13,139 nucleotides of DNA, from assembly GCA_013330385.1 (NCBI GenBank), contig DUIL01000184.1, positions 1-13,139 on the forward strand. Reading direction: 5' to 3'. A program made the position numbers and the translations under genes. Each line of letters opens with the position of its first letter. Positions within the stretch are counted from its first letter, which is position 1. Source of the stretch: Candidatus Thalassarchaeaceae archaeon (GTDB taxonomy: Archaea > Thermoplasmatota > Poseidoniia > Poseidoniales > Thalassarchaeaceae). This document shows positions 1 to 5,747 of this stretch, one piece after another. The notes beneath the pieces were generated by a model. That model saw only the letters and a program-made list of their open reading frames with translations, was not told the DNA's origin and did no database searches.

Positions 1-42
1 GGGCATCATTCATCACCCTTCTATGGCCCGAGTTTGACATGA
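1..42 (+). CDS. C-terminal tail of an upstream gene (partial)
   Basis: Reading from base 1 gives 13 codons and then a TGA at 40-42. This TGA overlaps the ATG at 39 in an ATGA junction, the usual form of translational coupling in tightly packed archaeal operons. The visible peptide (GHHSSPFYGPSLT) is too short to identify. A second frame, from base 2, also ends in a stop at 35-37, so the choice of frame rests only on the ATGA overlap. The rest of the gene lies outside the window. Confidence 0.35.
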   Translation, partial: GHHSSPFYGPSLT

Positions 43-623
43 GCGATGGGCGCCTAGTCATCGATGTCATCGATAATGGCGGTCAATGGACTCACCGTGA
101 ATGGCGAATGTTACGATATCTCGGTGTAGACACGCAGATATTACCAAACAATACCCCAGTTGAAAATTTGAGAGAATTAGACGGCCTAATTCTATCTGGT
201 GGCGCTGCTCGTGTCGGCTTAACTGGCGAATTAGGAAATTGTGGAGCATATTTAGTTCTTGAAATTCCAATCTTAGGAATTTGTGCGGGACACCAATTCA
301 TGGCTGGCTTCTATGGAGGCGAAGCTAGAGAAGCGCCGGCCCCTGAATTCGGAGCCGCATCTATCGATTTAATCGATGGAGGAGGACCCTTATTTGCAGA
401 TACCCCAGACACCCAAACCGTTTGGGAGAGCCATAACGACGAGGTTGTTCGCGTGCCTGAAGATTTCATTATTACAGCGAGTAGCGAATCTTGCGAAATT
501 CAAGCGATGGAAAATAAAAAACAAGACCGTTTCGGACTCCAATTTCACCCCGAAGTCAACGATTCAGAGTATGGTGCTAAAATCTTTGAAAACTTCGTTG
601 AGATATGCCGCCAAGCCCGTTAG
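39..623 (+). CDS. guaAA: GMP synthase, glutamine amidotransferase subunit A
   Basis: This is the class I glutamine amidotransferase subunit that hydrolyses glutamine and passes ammonia to the separate ATP-pyrophosphatase subunit (GuaAB), converting XMP to GMP in purine synthesis. At 194 residues it has the length of the stand-alone archaeal subunit; bacterial GuaA is a fusion of about 520 residues. The N-terminus carries the family's VIDNGGQ-type start (residues 10-16). The oxyanion segment LSGG is at 52-55. The nucleophile elbow GICAGHQ is at 80-86 with Cys82, and the catalytic His170 and Glu172 lie in QFHPEV. The triad is intact. The frame stays open upstream of ATG 39 to the window edge, but family length and the ATGA overlap with the upstream stop favour 39. 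No Shine-Dalgarno sequence is visible. The ATPase subunit is not in the window. RpoP follows 54 bases downstream on the same strand. Confidence 0.93.
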   Translation: MSDGRLVIDVIDNGGQWTHREWRMLRYLGVDTQILPNNTPVENLRELDGLILSGGAARVGLTGELGNCGAYLVLEIPILGICAGHQFMAGFYGGEAREAPAPEFGAASIDLIDGGGPLFADTPDTQTVWESHNDEVVRVPEDFIITASSESCEIQAMENKKQDRFGLQFHPEVNDSEYGAKIFENFVEICRQAR

Positions 624-677
624 AGCCCTTTCTGCCCAATGAGCAGATTGAAGAAGGGCCGCTAGGTCGGCGGCTCG

Positions 678-947
678 ATGGCTAACAGGCTTACTCTCTA
701 CAAGTGCCGATCCTGCAACCGCACCGACCGCAAGCCGTACGATACTGACGGCAATGTTTCATGCAACCACTGTAGTTCCCCAATGGACTCTCTTGAAACA
801 CGATACAAGTGTGTTCGTTGTGGGCACATTGAGTGGATAGAAGTGGGGGCTATAGGAAAGTCTTGTCACAAGTGTGGTTACCGGATTTTTGCCAAGCCCC
901 GTAAAGAAGGCACAGATCGTGGCTTCAAGATTCTAAAAGCACGTTGA
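678..947 (+). CDS. rpoP: RNA polymerase subunit P (Rpb12-like) with an extra N-terminal zinc ribbon
   Basis: This is the small zinc-binding subunit of archaeal RNA polymerase, the counterpart of eukaryotic Rpb12. Residues 43-89 match the usual RpoP: a ribbon with Cys45/Cys48 and Cys63/Cys66, then the basic tail around IFAKPRK (70-76) that ends the protein. The usual family length is about 45-55 residues, but this protein has 89. The first 36 residues hold a second complete CxxC...CxxC ribbon (Cys10, Cys13, Cys29, Cys32). Met36 (ATG at 783) would give a protein of standard length, yet the four regularly spaced cysteines upstream and the absence of any other gene there argue that translation starts at 678. 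The stop overlaps the TTG start of the next gene (TTGA), so the two are probably cotranslated. A GC-rich inverted repeat (658-662 with 670-674) lies just ahead of the start, with no clear Shine-Dalgarno sequence. Confidence 0.85.
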   Translation: MANRLTLYKCRSCNRTDRKPYDTDGNVSCNHCSSPMDSLETRYKCVRCGHIEWIEVGAIGKSCHKCGYRIFAKPRKEGTDRGFKILKAR

Positions 948-2128
948 ATCATCGTGGACTTCAAGACCCGTCACACTTACGCTTCTTCGTGGCGAGCTGG
1001 CTCAGTATACACGCTCCGCGTACATTCGAGGAGTTAGCAGTGCCTGAGGGTGTTAGACAATCTCTTGTCAGCGCCAGCCTTGCCCTCGAGCCCCCTCACC
1101 TCCTAATCACAGGCCCTCCGGGTGTTGGGAAGACGGCTTCTTGGCGACTTGTTGCTCGACAGATATTAGGTCCAGGTTGGAAATCTACGACTCATATTCT
1201 TCAGGCTCGAGATTTAGTTCGAACACGCGGCGCCATGGCAAAGTTCGAAGAATTCCTTAGACCCGGAGGATCCGGTTCTTCCGACACTTTAGCAGGGAGG
1301 TTAAGCCTCGATGCCTATGATAGAAAAATAGTTGCAGCGGGCCCTGATGATGTTGCACCGGCTGGAAAGGAATCGGAATTAACTCCTGGAATAATTCCTA
1401 TCAGTAGACTTCTAGTTATCGAAGACGCTGACCAATTAGGTTCGATACGACAAGCCTACTTACGTCGAATGATGGAAACTGTAGGCGGCGCATCCCGATT
1501 CATTTTGGTTGCGCGGGCCCCCTCCCGACTTATCGATGCCCTCCGCTCTAGAACTAGGATGATTAGAATCCCAGCCACAGACAGAGAAGAGGTTGTTTCA
1601 GTCATGAAGCGTATCGCGAATCAGGAATCAGCCGAGATTGATGAAGGCGTATTGGGGGATATCGCGTATATCGCGGAAGGAAATTTACGAAAGGCAATTT
1701 TCACTCTTGAAATGCTAGAGGCACGTGGATTTGCTTCTGATAGATCTGCCGTCCATCGTTTGGTTCAATCAACAACTCTCCAAGCTGGCAGACATCTACT
1801 CGAACTCGCTTTGAGAGGAAGAGTTGTCGAGTGGCGTTGGGAAAATGTCAAAGGTCGCAAAACCAAAGTTTTGGCCGGTGCTCTAGCTGAGGTTGACCGA
1901 TTAATGAATGACCACGGACTGGACTCCGAAGACCTCATTGCTCAACTTCACAATGTCCTAATTGGCAGACGACTCTCCCTTCCTGATGATTTGCGTGAGG
2001 AATTACTAACATCACTTGCCGAATGTGATGTTCACATTCGTTCAACTATGCATGCTAGAATACCATTTGAGAATTTTTTGCACAAAGTTTCTGACTCGGG
2101 ACGAAGGCATGGATTGGCCTTTGGATGA
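944..2128 (+). CDS. Replication factor C small-subunit-like AAA+ ATPase, divergent active site
   Basis: A clamp-loader-type AAA+ protein, the family that loads the PCNA ring onto primed DNA. At 394 residues it is longer than the usual 320 or so of an archaeal RFC small subunit. Visible in order are an RFC N-terminal signature (W19 and APRTFEEL at 24-31), Walker A GPPGVGKT (57-64), an extra Gly/Ser/Asp-rich stretch (about 108-148), Walker B, the SRC-like segment and sensor 2 GNLRK (246-250). An all-helical C-terminal collar domain typical of RFC follows. Walker B reads IEDAD (159-163) where the family has LDEAD. Sensor 1 has Arg191 where Asn is expected. The arginine-finger motif SRC is SRT (202-204). 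The protein may therefore be a paralogue with weak or altered ATP hydrolysis. The start is TTG at 944, chosen because it overlaps the rpoP TGA by 4 bases. GTG at 989 (Val16) is a reasonable alternative because RFC proteins usually begin near the conserved Trp. Confidence 0.82.
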   Translation: MNHRGLQDPSHLRFFVASWLSIHAPRTFEELAVPEGVRQSLVSASLALEPPHLLITGPPGVGKTASWRLVARQILGPGWKSTTHILQARDLVRTRGAMAKFEEFLRPGGSGSSDTLAGRLSLDAYDRKIVAAGPDDVAPAGKESELTPGIIPISRLLVIEDADQLGSIRQAYLRRMMETVGGASRFILVARAPSRLIDALRSRTRMIRIPATDREEVVSVMKRIANQESAEIDEGVLGDIAYIAEGNLRKAIFTLEMLEARGFASDRSAVHRLVQSTTLQAGRHLLELALRGRVVEWRWENVKGRKTKVLAGALAEVDRLMNDHGLDSEDLIAQLHNVLIGRRLSLPDDLREELLTSLAECDVHIRSTMHARIPFENFLHKVSDSGRRHGLAFG

Positions 2129-2206
2129 TGGCGGACGTGGCAGGATTCGAACCCACGGTCCCCGGCTTAGGAGGCCGGTGCATTATCCAGACTATGCTAC
2201 ACGCCC
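2129..2206 (-). tRNA. tRNA-Arg (anticodon CCT), 3' CCA encoded
   Basis: The - strand folds as a complete cloverleaf. The acceptor stem GGGCGTG (2206-2200) pairs with CACGTCC (2139-2133) with one G-U pair. The D stem is GCAT/ATGC (2197-2194 with 2183-2180), with GG in the loop. The anticodon stem CCGGC/GCCGG (2178-2174 with 2166-2162) holds the loop CTCCTAA, giving anticodon CCT (2171-2169). The variable loop has 5 bases. The T arm is GTGGG-TTCGAAT-CCTGC (2156-2140). The discriminator is G (2132) and CCA is encoded (2131-2129). There is no intron. It reads AGG codons as arginine. It converges on the RFC-like gene, whose stop ends at 2128, so the two genes abut with no spacer. Confidence 0.96.
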
Positions 2207-2311
2207 GTTTTGGCGAACGTGTCACCTTCAAGAAATGTGAGGGTGCGAGAATTAGCGTTTCATTCATAAAAATAAGCGAACTAATGAAGCCCCCCTCAAC
2301 CTCGGCAGGTT
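2207..2311. promoter_or_regulatory. Divergent intergenic region with an AT-rich TATA-like element
   Basis: This 105-base gap separates the - strand tRNA from the + strand membrane-protein gene, so both promoters should lie here. The best TATA-like stretch is TTCATAAAAATAAG at 2263-2276. On the + strand it would place a transcript start near 2290-2300, just before GTG 2312, giving a very short leader. Read on the other strand it lies about 57-70 bases upstream of the tRNA, farther than the usual 25-30. No other convincing TATA box for the tRNA was seen. Confidence 0.35.
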
Positions 2312-3778
2312 GTGAGCAAGACGGGCAAGTCCCTCCCTACGCCTTATGCGGAGAATAGTGAGAGACAAATCCGTCAAGAACAGGCTTTGAATTTTAGAAT
2401 TAAAACCCGAGACGCCGGTCGCCGCTTTTGGACCCGAGTTACAACATCCACACCCCTTCCTCAATTGAGATCTATTTTCTCTCTCCTCGCGCCTGTGAGT
2501 ACTGCAATACTATTGGTGGGTTGGCAAAAAGCCTCCTTTGAAGTGGCGATTGTTTTACACGCAATCATAACTATTCTATTCATTCCGTCGCTTTTTGCTG
2601 CGGCATTTGCAAGAATGTCCGCACGAGATAGATTACGCTTACGTGCTGCAGGATACAGGTCCATGAACGCTTATCCTGGTGTGGAACGAATCCTCAATAC
2701 ACTCGATGAGAGAAGAATTAGGGAACGTGTTCGATTGTTTGCAGCAACAATCGCCACCATTACTCTGACATCCCTTTGGAATCTTGATGCAGGACCAACA
2801 CTCTCCTCCATCCTCCTAGGTTTCACTCTCGTCCTTGATGCAGTCATTATACTGAACAACATAGAATTAGGTGAATCCACTCCTATGCGTTCCAATACAT
2901 TCCCTCTTCTTTCATTACATGCTCCAACACTTCATGATAGCTCACTTGATAGAGTATTAACAGACCTCTTAGTTGCCCATTTAGATCCAGAAACGGCAGG
3001 TATGTGGGATGCTTGGATGGCAAGTTTAGATCAAGATGTTCGTTCTGATCAAACTCCCGATTCAGCAGTTGAACACCTCCTCCAAGCTATGCATTTGAAT
3101 CACATAGGGTTGCTCGATGAGAATGGTTTGTTGAGTGAGACTAGACGAGTATTCAAAGTATCTGCAATTGATGGTTTAATTTCTGAAAGTTCTAAATTTA
3201 ATCTCATAACTCTGAAACGTCTTCTCGGCCATACACGGGCATGGCAACCTGGCCTATTTCGTCTCGCAGACAGACTTCAAGATGCACTTATTCATGGAGA
3301 TTCTACACTAACCGAAGAGCCATGGAGATTAGATATTGATTTACCACCTAGGTGTGGGCAGGGGCAAGGAGATTTATTCGTAATGATACACAACCATACT
3401 GGAACCAATCAAACAATCGAAGTCGATATTCTCGCAGCCGAAGGAGAACCCGAAGTGCAGACAATTAGGATACCCGCCAAGGCTTCACTACAGCCCAACA
3501 CCTCAGTTTCTTTCGTAGAGGGTAGAGGTGGTTTAGTTGAGCCATTAGGCGGCCTCTTAGCGGACTCTATTGTATTGTGGATAGGTCTCGCTTGGCCAGA
3601 TTCGGAGTCGGGACCTCATCCTGTGCAGGTGACTCTTCGTAACGAAGAAGGAGAGACGGTAGAATCAATTGTTGTTAGTACCATTTTGACTTCGGGGGTT
3701 CAAGCAGAAAGTATGGGGCACAGGATGTCTGATGCAGCATCTGAGGTTAGGCGAATCGCTCTAGCCCTAGCGGATTGA
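2312..3778 (+). CDS. Membrane protein of unknown function with four predicted helices and a C-terminal beta-rich domain
   Basis: I do not recognise this 488-residue protein. The N-terminus (1-50) is polar and basic. Four hydrophobic segments follow in two hairpins, at about 55-71, 75-99, 142-156 and 163-182. The basic loop between the hairpins (101-141, rich in Arg) suggests it faces the cytoplasm. The middle part (about 190-340) is soluble and mainly helical, with repeated Leu/His/Asp segments. Residues about 348-465 look like a beta-sandwich domain (alternating hydrophobic strands with NHTGTNQ and PNTSVS turns). The start is GTG 2312: the frame is closed by TGA at 2285, no ATG lies between, and the next upstream triplets are not start codons. 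A weak AGG lies close before it. A hairpin follows the stop. No enzyme motif was found. Its neighbours (flavoprotein, acyltransferase) hint at a membrane role but do not prove one. Confidence 0.75.
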   Translation: MSKTGKSLPTPYAENSERQIRQEQALNFRIKTRDAGRRFWTRVTTSTPLPQLRSIFSLLAPVSTAILLVGWQKASFEVAIVLHAIITILFIPSLFAAAFARMSARDRLRLRAAGYRSMNAYPGVERILNTLDERRIRERVRLFAATIATITLTSLWNLDAGPTLSSILLGFTLVLDAVIILNNIELGESTPMRSNTFPLLSLHAPTLHDSSLDRVLTDLLVAHLDPETAGMWDAWMASLDQDVRSDQTPDSAVEHLLQAMHLNHIGLLDENGLLSETRRVFKVSAIDGLISESSKFNLITLKRLLGHTRAWQPGLFRLADRLQDALIHGDSTLTEEPWRLDIDLPPRCGQGQGDLFVMIHNHTGTNQTIEVDILAAEGEPEVQTIRIPAKASLQPNTSVSFVEGRGGLVEPLGGLLADSIVLWIGLAWPDSESGPHPVQVTLRNEEGETVESIVVSTILTSGVQAESMGHRMSDAASEVRRIALALAD

Positions 3779-3785
3779 CCCTTTA

Positions 3786-3804
3786 TTCGGGACAAAGTCC
3801 CGAG
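3786..3804 (+). terminator. Perfect 7-bp hairpin in the gap after the membrane-protein gene
   Basis: TCGGGAC (3787-3793) and GTCCCGA (3797-3803) form a perfect 7-bp stem with an AAA loop, and an outer T-G pair is possible. It begins 8 bases after the stop at 3776-3778. No clean T tract follows, only a pyrimidine-rich stretch at 3809-3831, so it may be a weak terminator, an mRNA-processing or stability element, or an operator. It divides the membrane-protein gene from the flavoprotein gene. Confidence 0.45.
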
Positions 3805-3848
3805 CGTCATGTTCATGTTTACCTCTCTATTCGCCGGGGTTGAGAATC

Positions 3849-5279
3849 ATGGAGTCTTGGAACTTGGTAATCATTGGTGCGGGCCCAGCGGCCTTGCGAG
3901 CGGCCATCGCTGCAGCCGATGCAGGAGCGACCCCACTCATGATTTCCTCCTCAGGAATTGGTTCGAATTCATCCACCAACGATCTTTCAGGTCTAGCCGC
4001 TTCAATAGACGAAGTAAGCTCAAGTTCTCACCGAGACGATACAATTGCTGCAGGTGGCGATTCAACAGACAAAGTAGCAGCATCAAGAACCTGCGGAGAA
4101 GCGGTCAAAGTTGTTGCTGAATTAGAGAGGTGGGGACTTGTTTTCCGCCGCCGAGACGGCGGCCTACCCCATGCGTCTCAAGTACATGGACACACTATGC
4201 CTCGAATGACAGGTTGCGGTGATTCAACTGGACGCAACATCACTAGAATTCTCGAGGAACAGGCAATGAAGCGAGGAGTAATCCGCCGTTCTGATTTACA
4301 ACCAATATCATTAGTAATGGATAAGAAACAAGTCCGTGGTGTTACAATTTTAGATATTAATACCGGTGAAATTAGAGGAATTCAAGCCAAGGCAATAATC
4401 CTAGCAACAGAAGGGCACCAAGGCATTTGGACATCCCCCTCAAATGGAGCGGGCCTAGGTGCATCTTTAGCCGCAGACGCTGGGATTACACTTTCTGGTC
4501 TATCCAACCAACCCCTCCATCCTCTGACCATTAGGGGGACAGATTTGCACCTCAGCCTTGACCTTCTTGGTTCAGGCGGACGAGTCAGAAAAGCCTCAGG
4601 CGAAGACATCGATCCATCAGAGGTAGGGGACGACGATAGCATCCTTGACTTGAGAGCCATAGACTCCGGCGCCTCAGTTTGGTTCAATCAGACACGCGCC
4701 CAAATCAAAAATCGTACAGGCCTAGATATGTCTCGAGAGGTGGTGCCAATTTCACAAACGATAGCAGCCACCACAGGAGGGTCTCCTGTAGATGAACACG
4801 GTCGAGTAACTCTATCGCAAGGTAGTAAATGGGCTACTGGGTTGTACGCTGCAGGGCGTTCTGCCCACAATGGAATGCACGGCGAAGGACTCCTTCCTGG
4901 TAATTTGACTCTCGATGATTTAGTCAGTGGCAATGCCGCTGGAACCCATGCAGGTAATTGGGTGCAAGAAACAGCCTTTGGAGGCTCTAACTTAGTAGAG
5001 AAGGAGATTATAAAATCCCAAAACAAAATTCAGAATTTACATTCATCTGACGGCAATTCAGTCGGTCAAACAGCAGCAACTCTTGCATCTATAATGTCTA
5101 GTTGTGTTAATGGAAGCCGTGATGAGAATTCATTGGCAACCGCTGCATCTTCTCTTGCGGAATTGAAGTCGGCCGGAATAAAAATCACAGATTCATCATC
5201 TGTCATGAACACAGAATTGTCTACTGCCCTGAAATTAGAAGGAATGATTTCAGTGGCCGAACAAATATCAAAATCTTGA
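3849..5279 (+). CDS. FAD-dependent flavoprotein of the fumarate reductase / succinate dehydrogenase / L-aspartate oxidase family
   Basis: A 476-residue FAD-binding-2 family protein. The N-terminal dinucleotide fold shows GAGPAA (10-15). A GHTMPR segment (114-119) matches the family's GGHTRPR motif, and LATEG (186-190) is the second FAD motif. NQPLHP (220-225) corresponds to the active-site QFHP, TGGSPVDEHGRV (309-320) to the MGGIPVDEHGRV region, and GLYAAGRSAHNGMHGEG (331-347) to the third FAD motif. Several features depart from true SdhA/FrdA: the His used for covalent FAD is Ser (SST, 41-43), the AHYT substrate motif is lost, the ERF...RD segment with the catalytic Arg appears deleted, and the C-terminal domain is short. 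NadB-like or another noncovalent FAD oxidoreductase is therefore more likely than respiratory complex II, and no iron-sulfur or membrane subunit is adjacent. Start ATG 3849 begins directly before the FAD fold and is preferred to the in-frame TTG at 3840. The HIT gene follows after 9 bases. Confidence 0.78.
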   Translation: MESWNLVIIGAGPAALRAAIAAADAGATPLMISSSGIGSNSSTNDLSGLAASIDEVSSSSHRDDTIAAGGDSTDKVAASRTCGEAVKVVAELERWGLVFRRRDGGLPHASQVHGHTMPRMTGCGDSTGRNITRILEEQAMKRGVIRRSDLQPISLVMDKKQVRGVTILDINTGEIRGIQAKAIILATEGHQGIWTSPSNGAGLGASLAADAGITLSGLSNQPLHPLTIRGTDLHLSLDLLGSGGRVRKASGEDIDPSEVGDDDSILDLRAIDSGASVWFNQTRAQIKNRTGLDMSREVVPISQTIAATTGGSPVDEHGRVTLSQGSKWATGLYAAGRSAHNGMHGEGLLPGNLTLDDLVSGNAAGTHAGNWVQETAFGGSNLVEKEIIKSQNKIQNLHSSDGNSVGQTAATLASIMSSCVNGSRDENSLATAASSLAELKSAGIKITDSSSVMNTELSTALKLEGMISVAEQISKS

Positions 5280-5288
5280 GGGTTATCA

Positions 5289-5708
5289 ATGAGTGAAGAA
5301 CCAACACTCTTCACTAGAATTATCAATGGTGAGTTGCCCTGTCACAAAGTGTATGAAGACAATCTCATTATTGCATTCTTAGACATTCAACCCCTAACAA
5401 GAGGCCATACATTGGTCGTACCAAAAGAACCAGCTCCTTCGATGGATCAACTTAGTCTAGAATCCGCAGCCGCCCTTGGTAGGGCATTACCAATTGTCAG
5501 TAGTGCAGTACTCAAAGCAACAGGAGCGACAGCATACAATCTAATTCAGAACAATGGGCACGAGGCGGGAATGTCAGTCGCCCACGTCCATATCCACATA
5601 ATTCCACGATACCCCGACTCCACCCACTCGTTTCTATGGGAATATGGAAAGATAAATCACGAGGACGCTAAAGTACTCGCTGAAAGTATATTTGAGGCCA
5701 CACAGTAG
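5289..5708 (+). CDS. HIT-family nucleotide hydrolase/transferase
   Basis: A 139-residue histidine-triad protein, the normal length for the Hint/Fhit-like superfamily. These enzymes cleave or transfer nucleoside monophosphates from substrates such as AMP-lysine, phosphoramidates or dinucleoside polyphosphates. The N-terminal FTRIINGELPC segment (8-18), the FLDIQPLTRGHTLVVPK strand (30-46) and the triad HVHIHIIPR (99-107; His99, His101, His103) are all intact. The upstream loop NNGHEAGMSVAH has Met where many members have Gln (AGQ), a mild change. The substrate cannot be told from the sequence. The gene starts 9 bases after the flavoprotein stop; TGAGGG (5277-5282) gives a partial Shine-Dalgarno sequence spanning that stop. 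Cotranscription with the flavoprotein and the following acyltransferase is likely. Confidence 0.92.
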   Translation: MSEEPTLFTRIINGELPCHKVYEDNLIIAFLDIQPLTRGHTLVVPKEPAPSMDQLSLESAAALGRALPIVSSAVLKATGATAYNLIQNNGHEAGMSVAHVHIHIIPRYPDSTHSFLWEYGKINHEDAKVLAESIFEATQ

Positions 5709-5747
5709 AATCGGTGTCTTCTCAACCCCCACCCTCTTCGTGAGGCC

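Noticed and set aside
625..659. GCCCTT...AAGGGC inverted repeat after guaAA as a terminator
   Set aside because: Only 6 bp with a 23-base loop and no T tract, and the next gene follows at once in the same direction.
2125..2358. + strand frames across the tRNA and the intergenic gap
   Set aside because: They read through the reverse complement of a perfect tRNA; peptides such as AGFEPTVPGLGG are the usual false translation of tRNA genes.
3809..4120. A 103-residue + strand frame overlapping the flavoprotein start
   Set aside because: Its body lies in another frame of the clear FAD-binding gene and its protein is rich in Arg/Ser/Cys without family motifs.
3849..5279. Annotation as succinate dehydrogenase subunit A (sdhA)
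   Set aside because: The covalent-FAD His and catalytic Arg region are absent, the protein is short, and no sdhB/C/D neighbours are present.
5733..5745. CCTC...GAGG mini-hairpin hiding the ribosome binding site of the acyltransferase gene
   Set aside because: A 4-bp stem is expected by chance and cannot be supported as a switch from one sequence.
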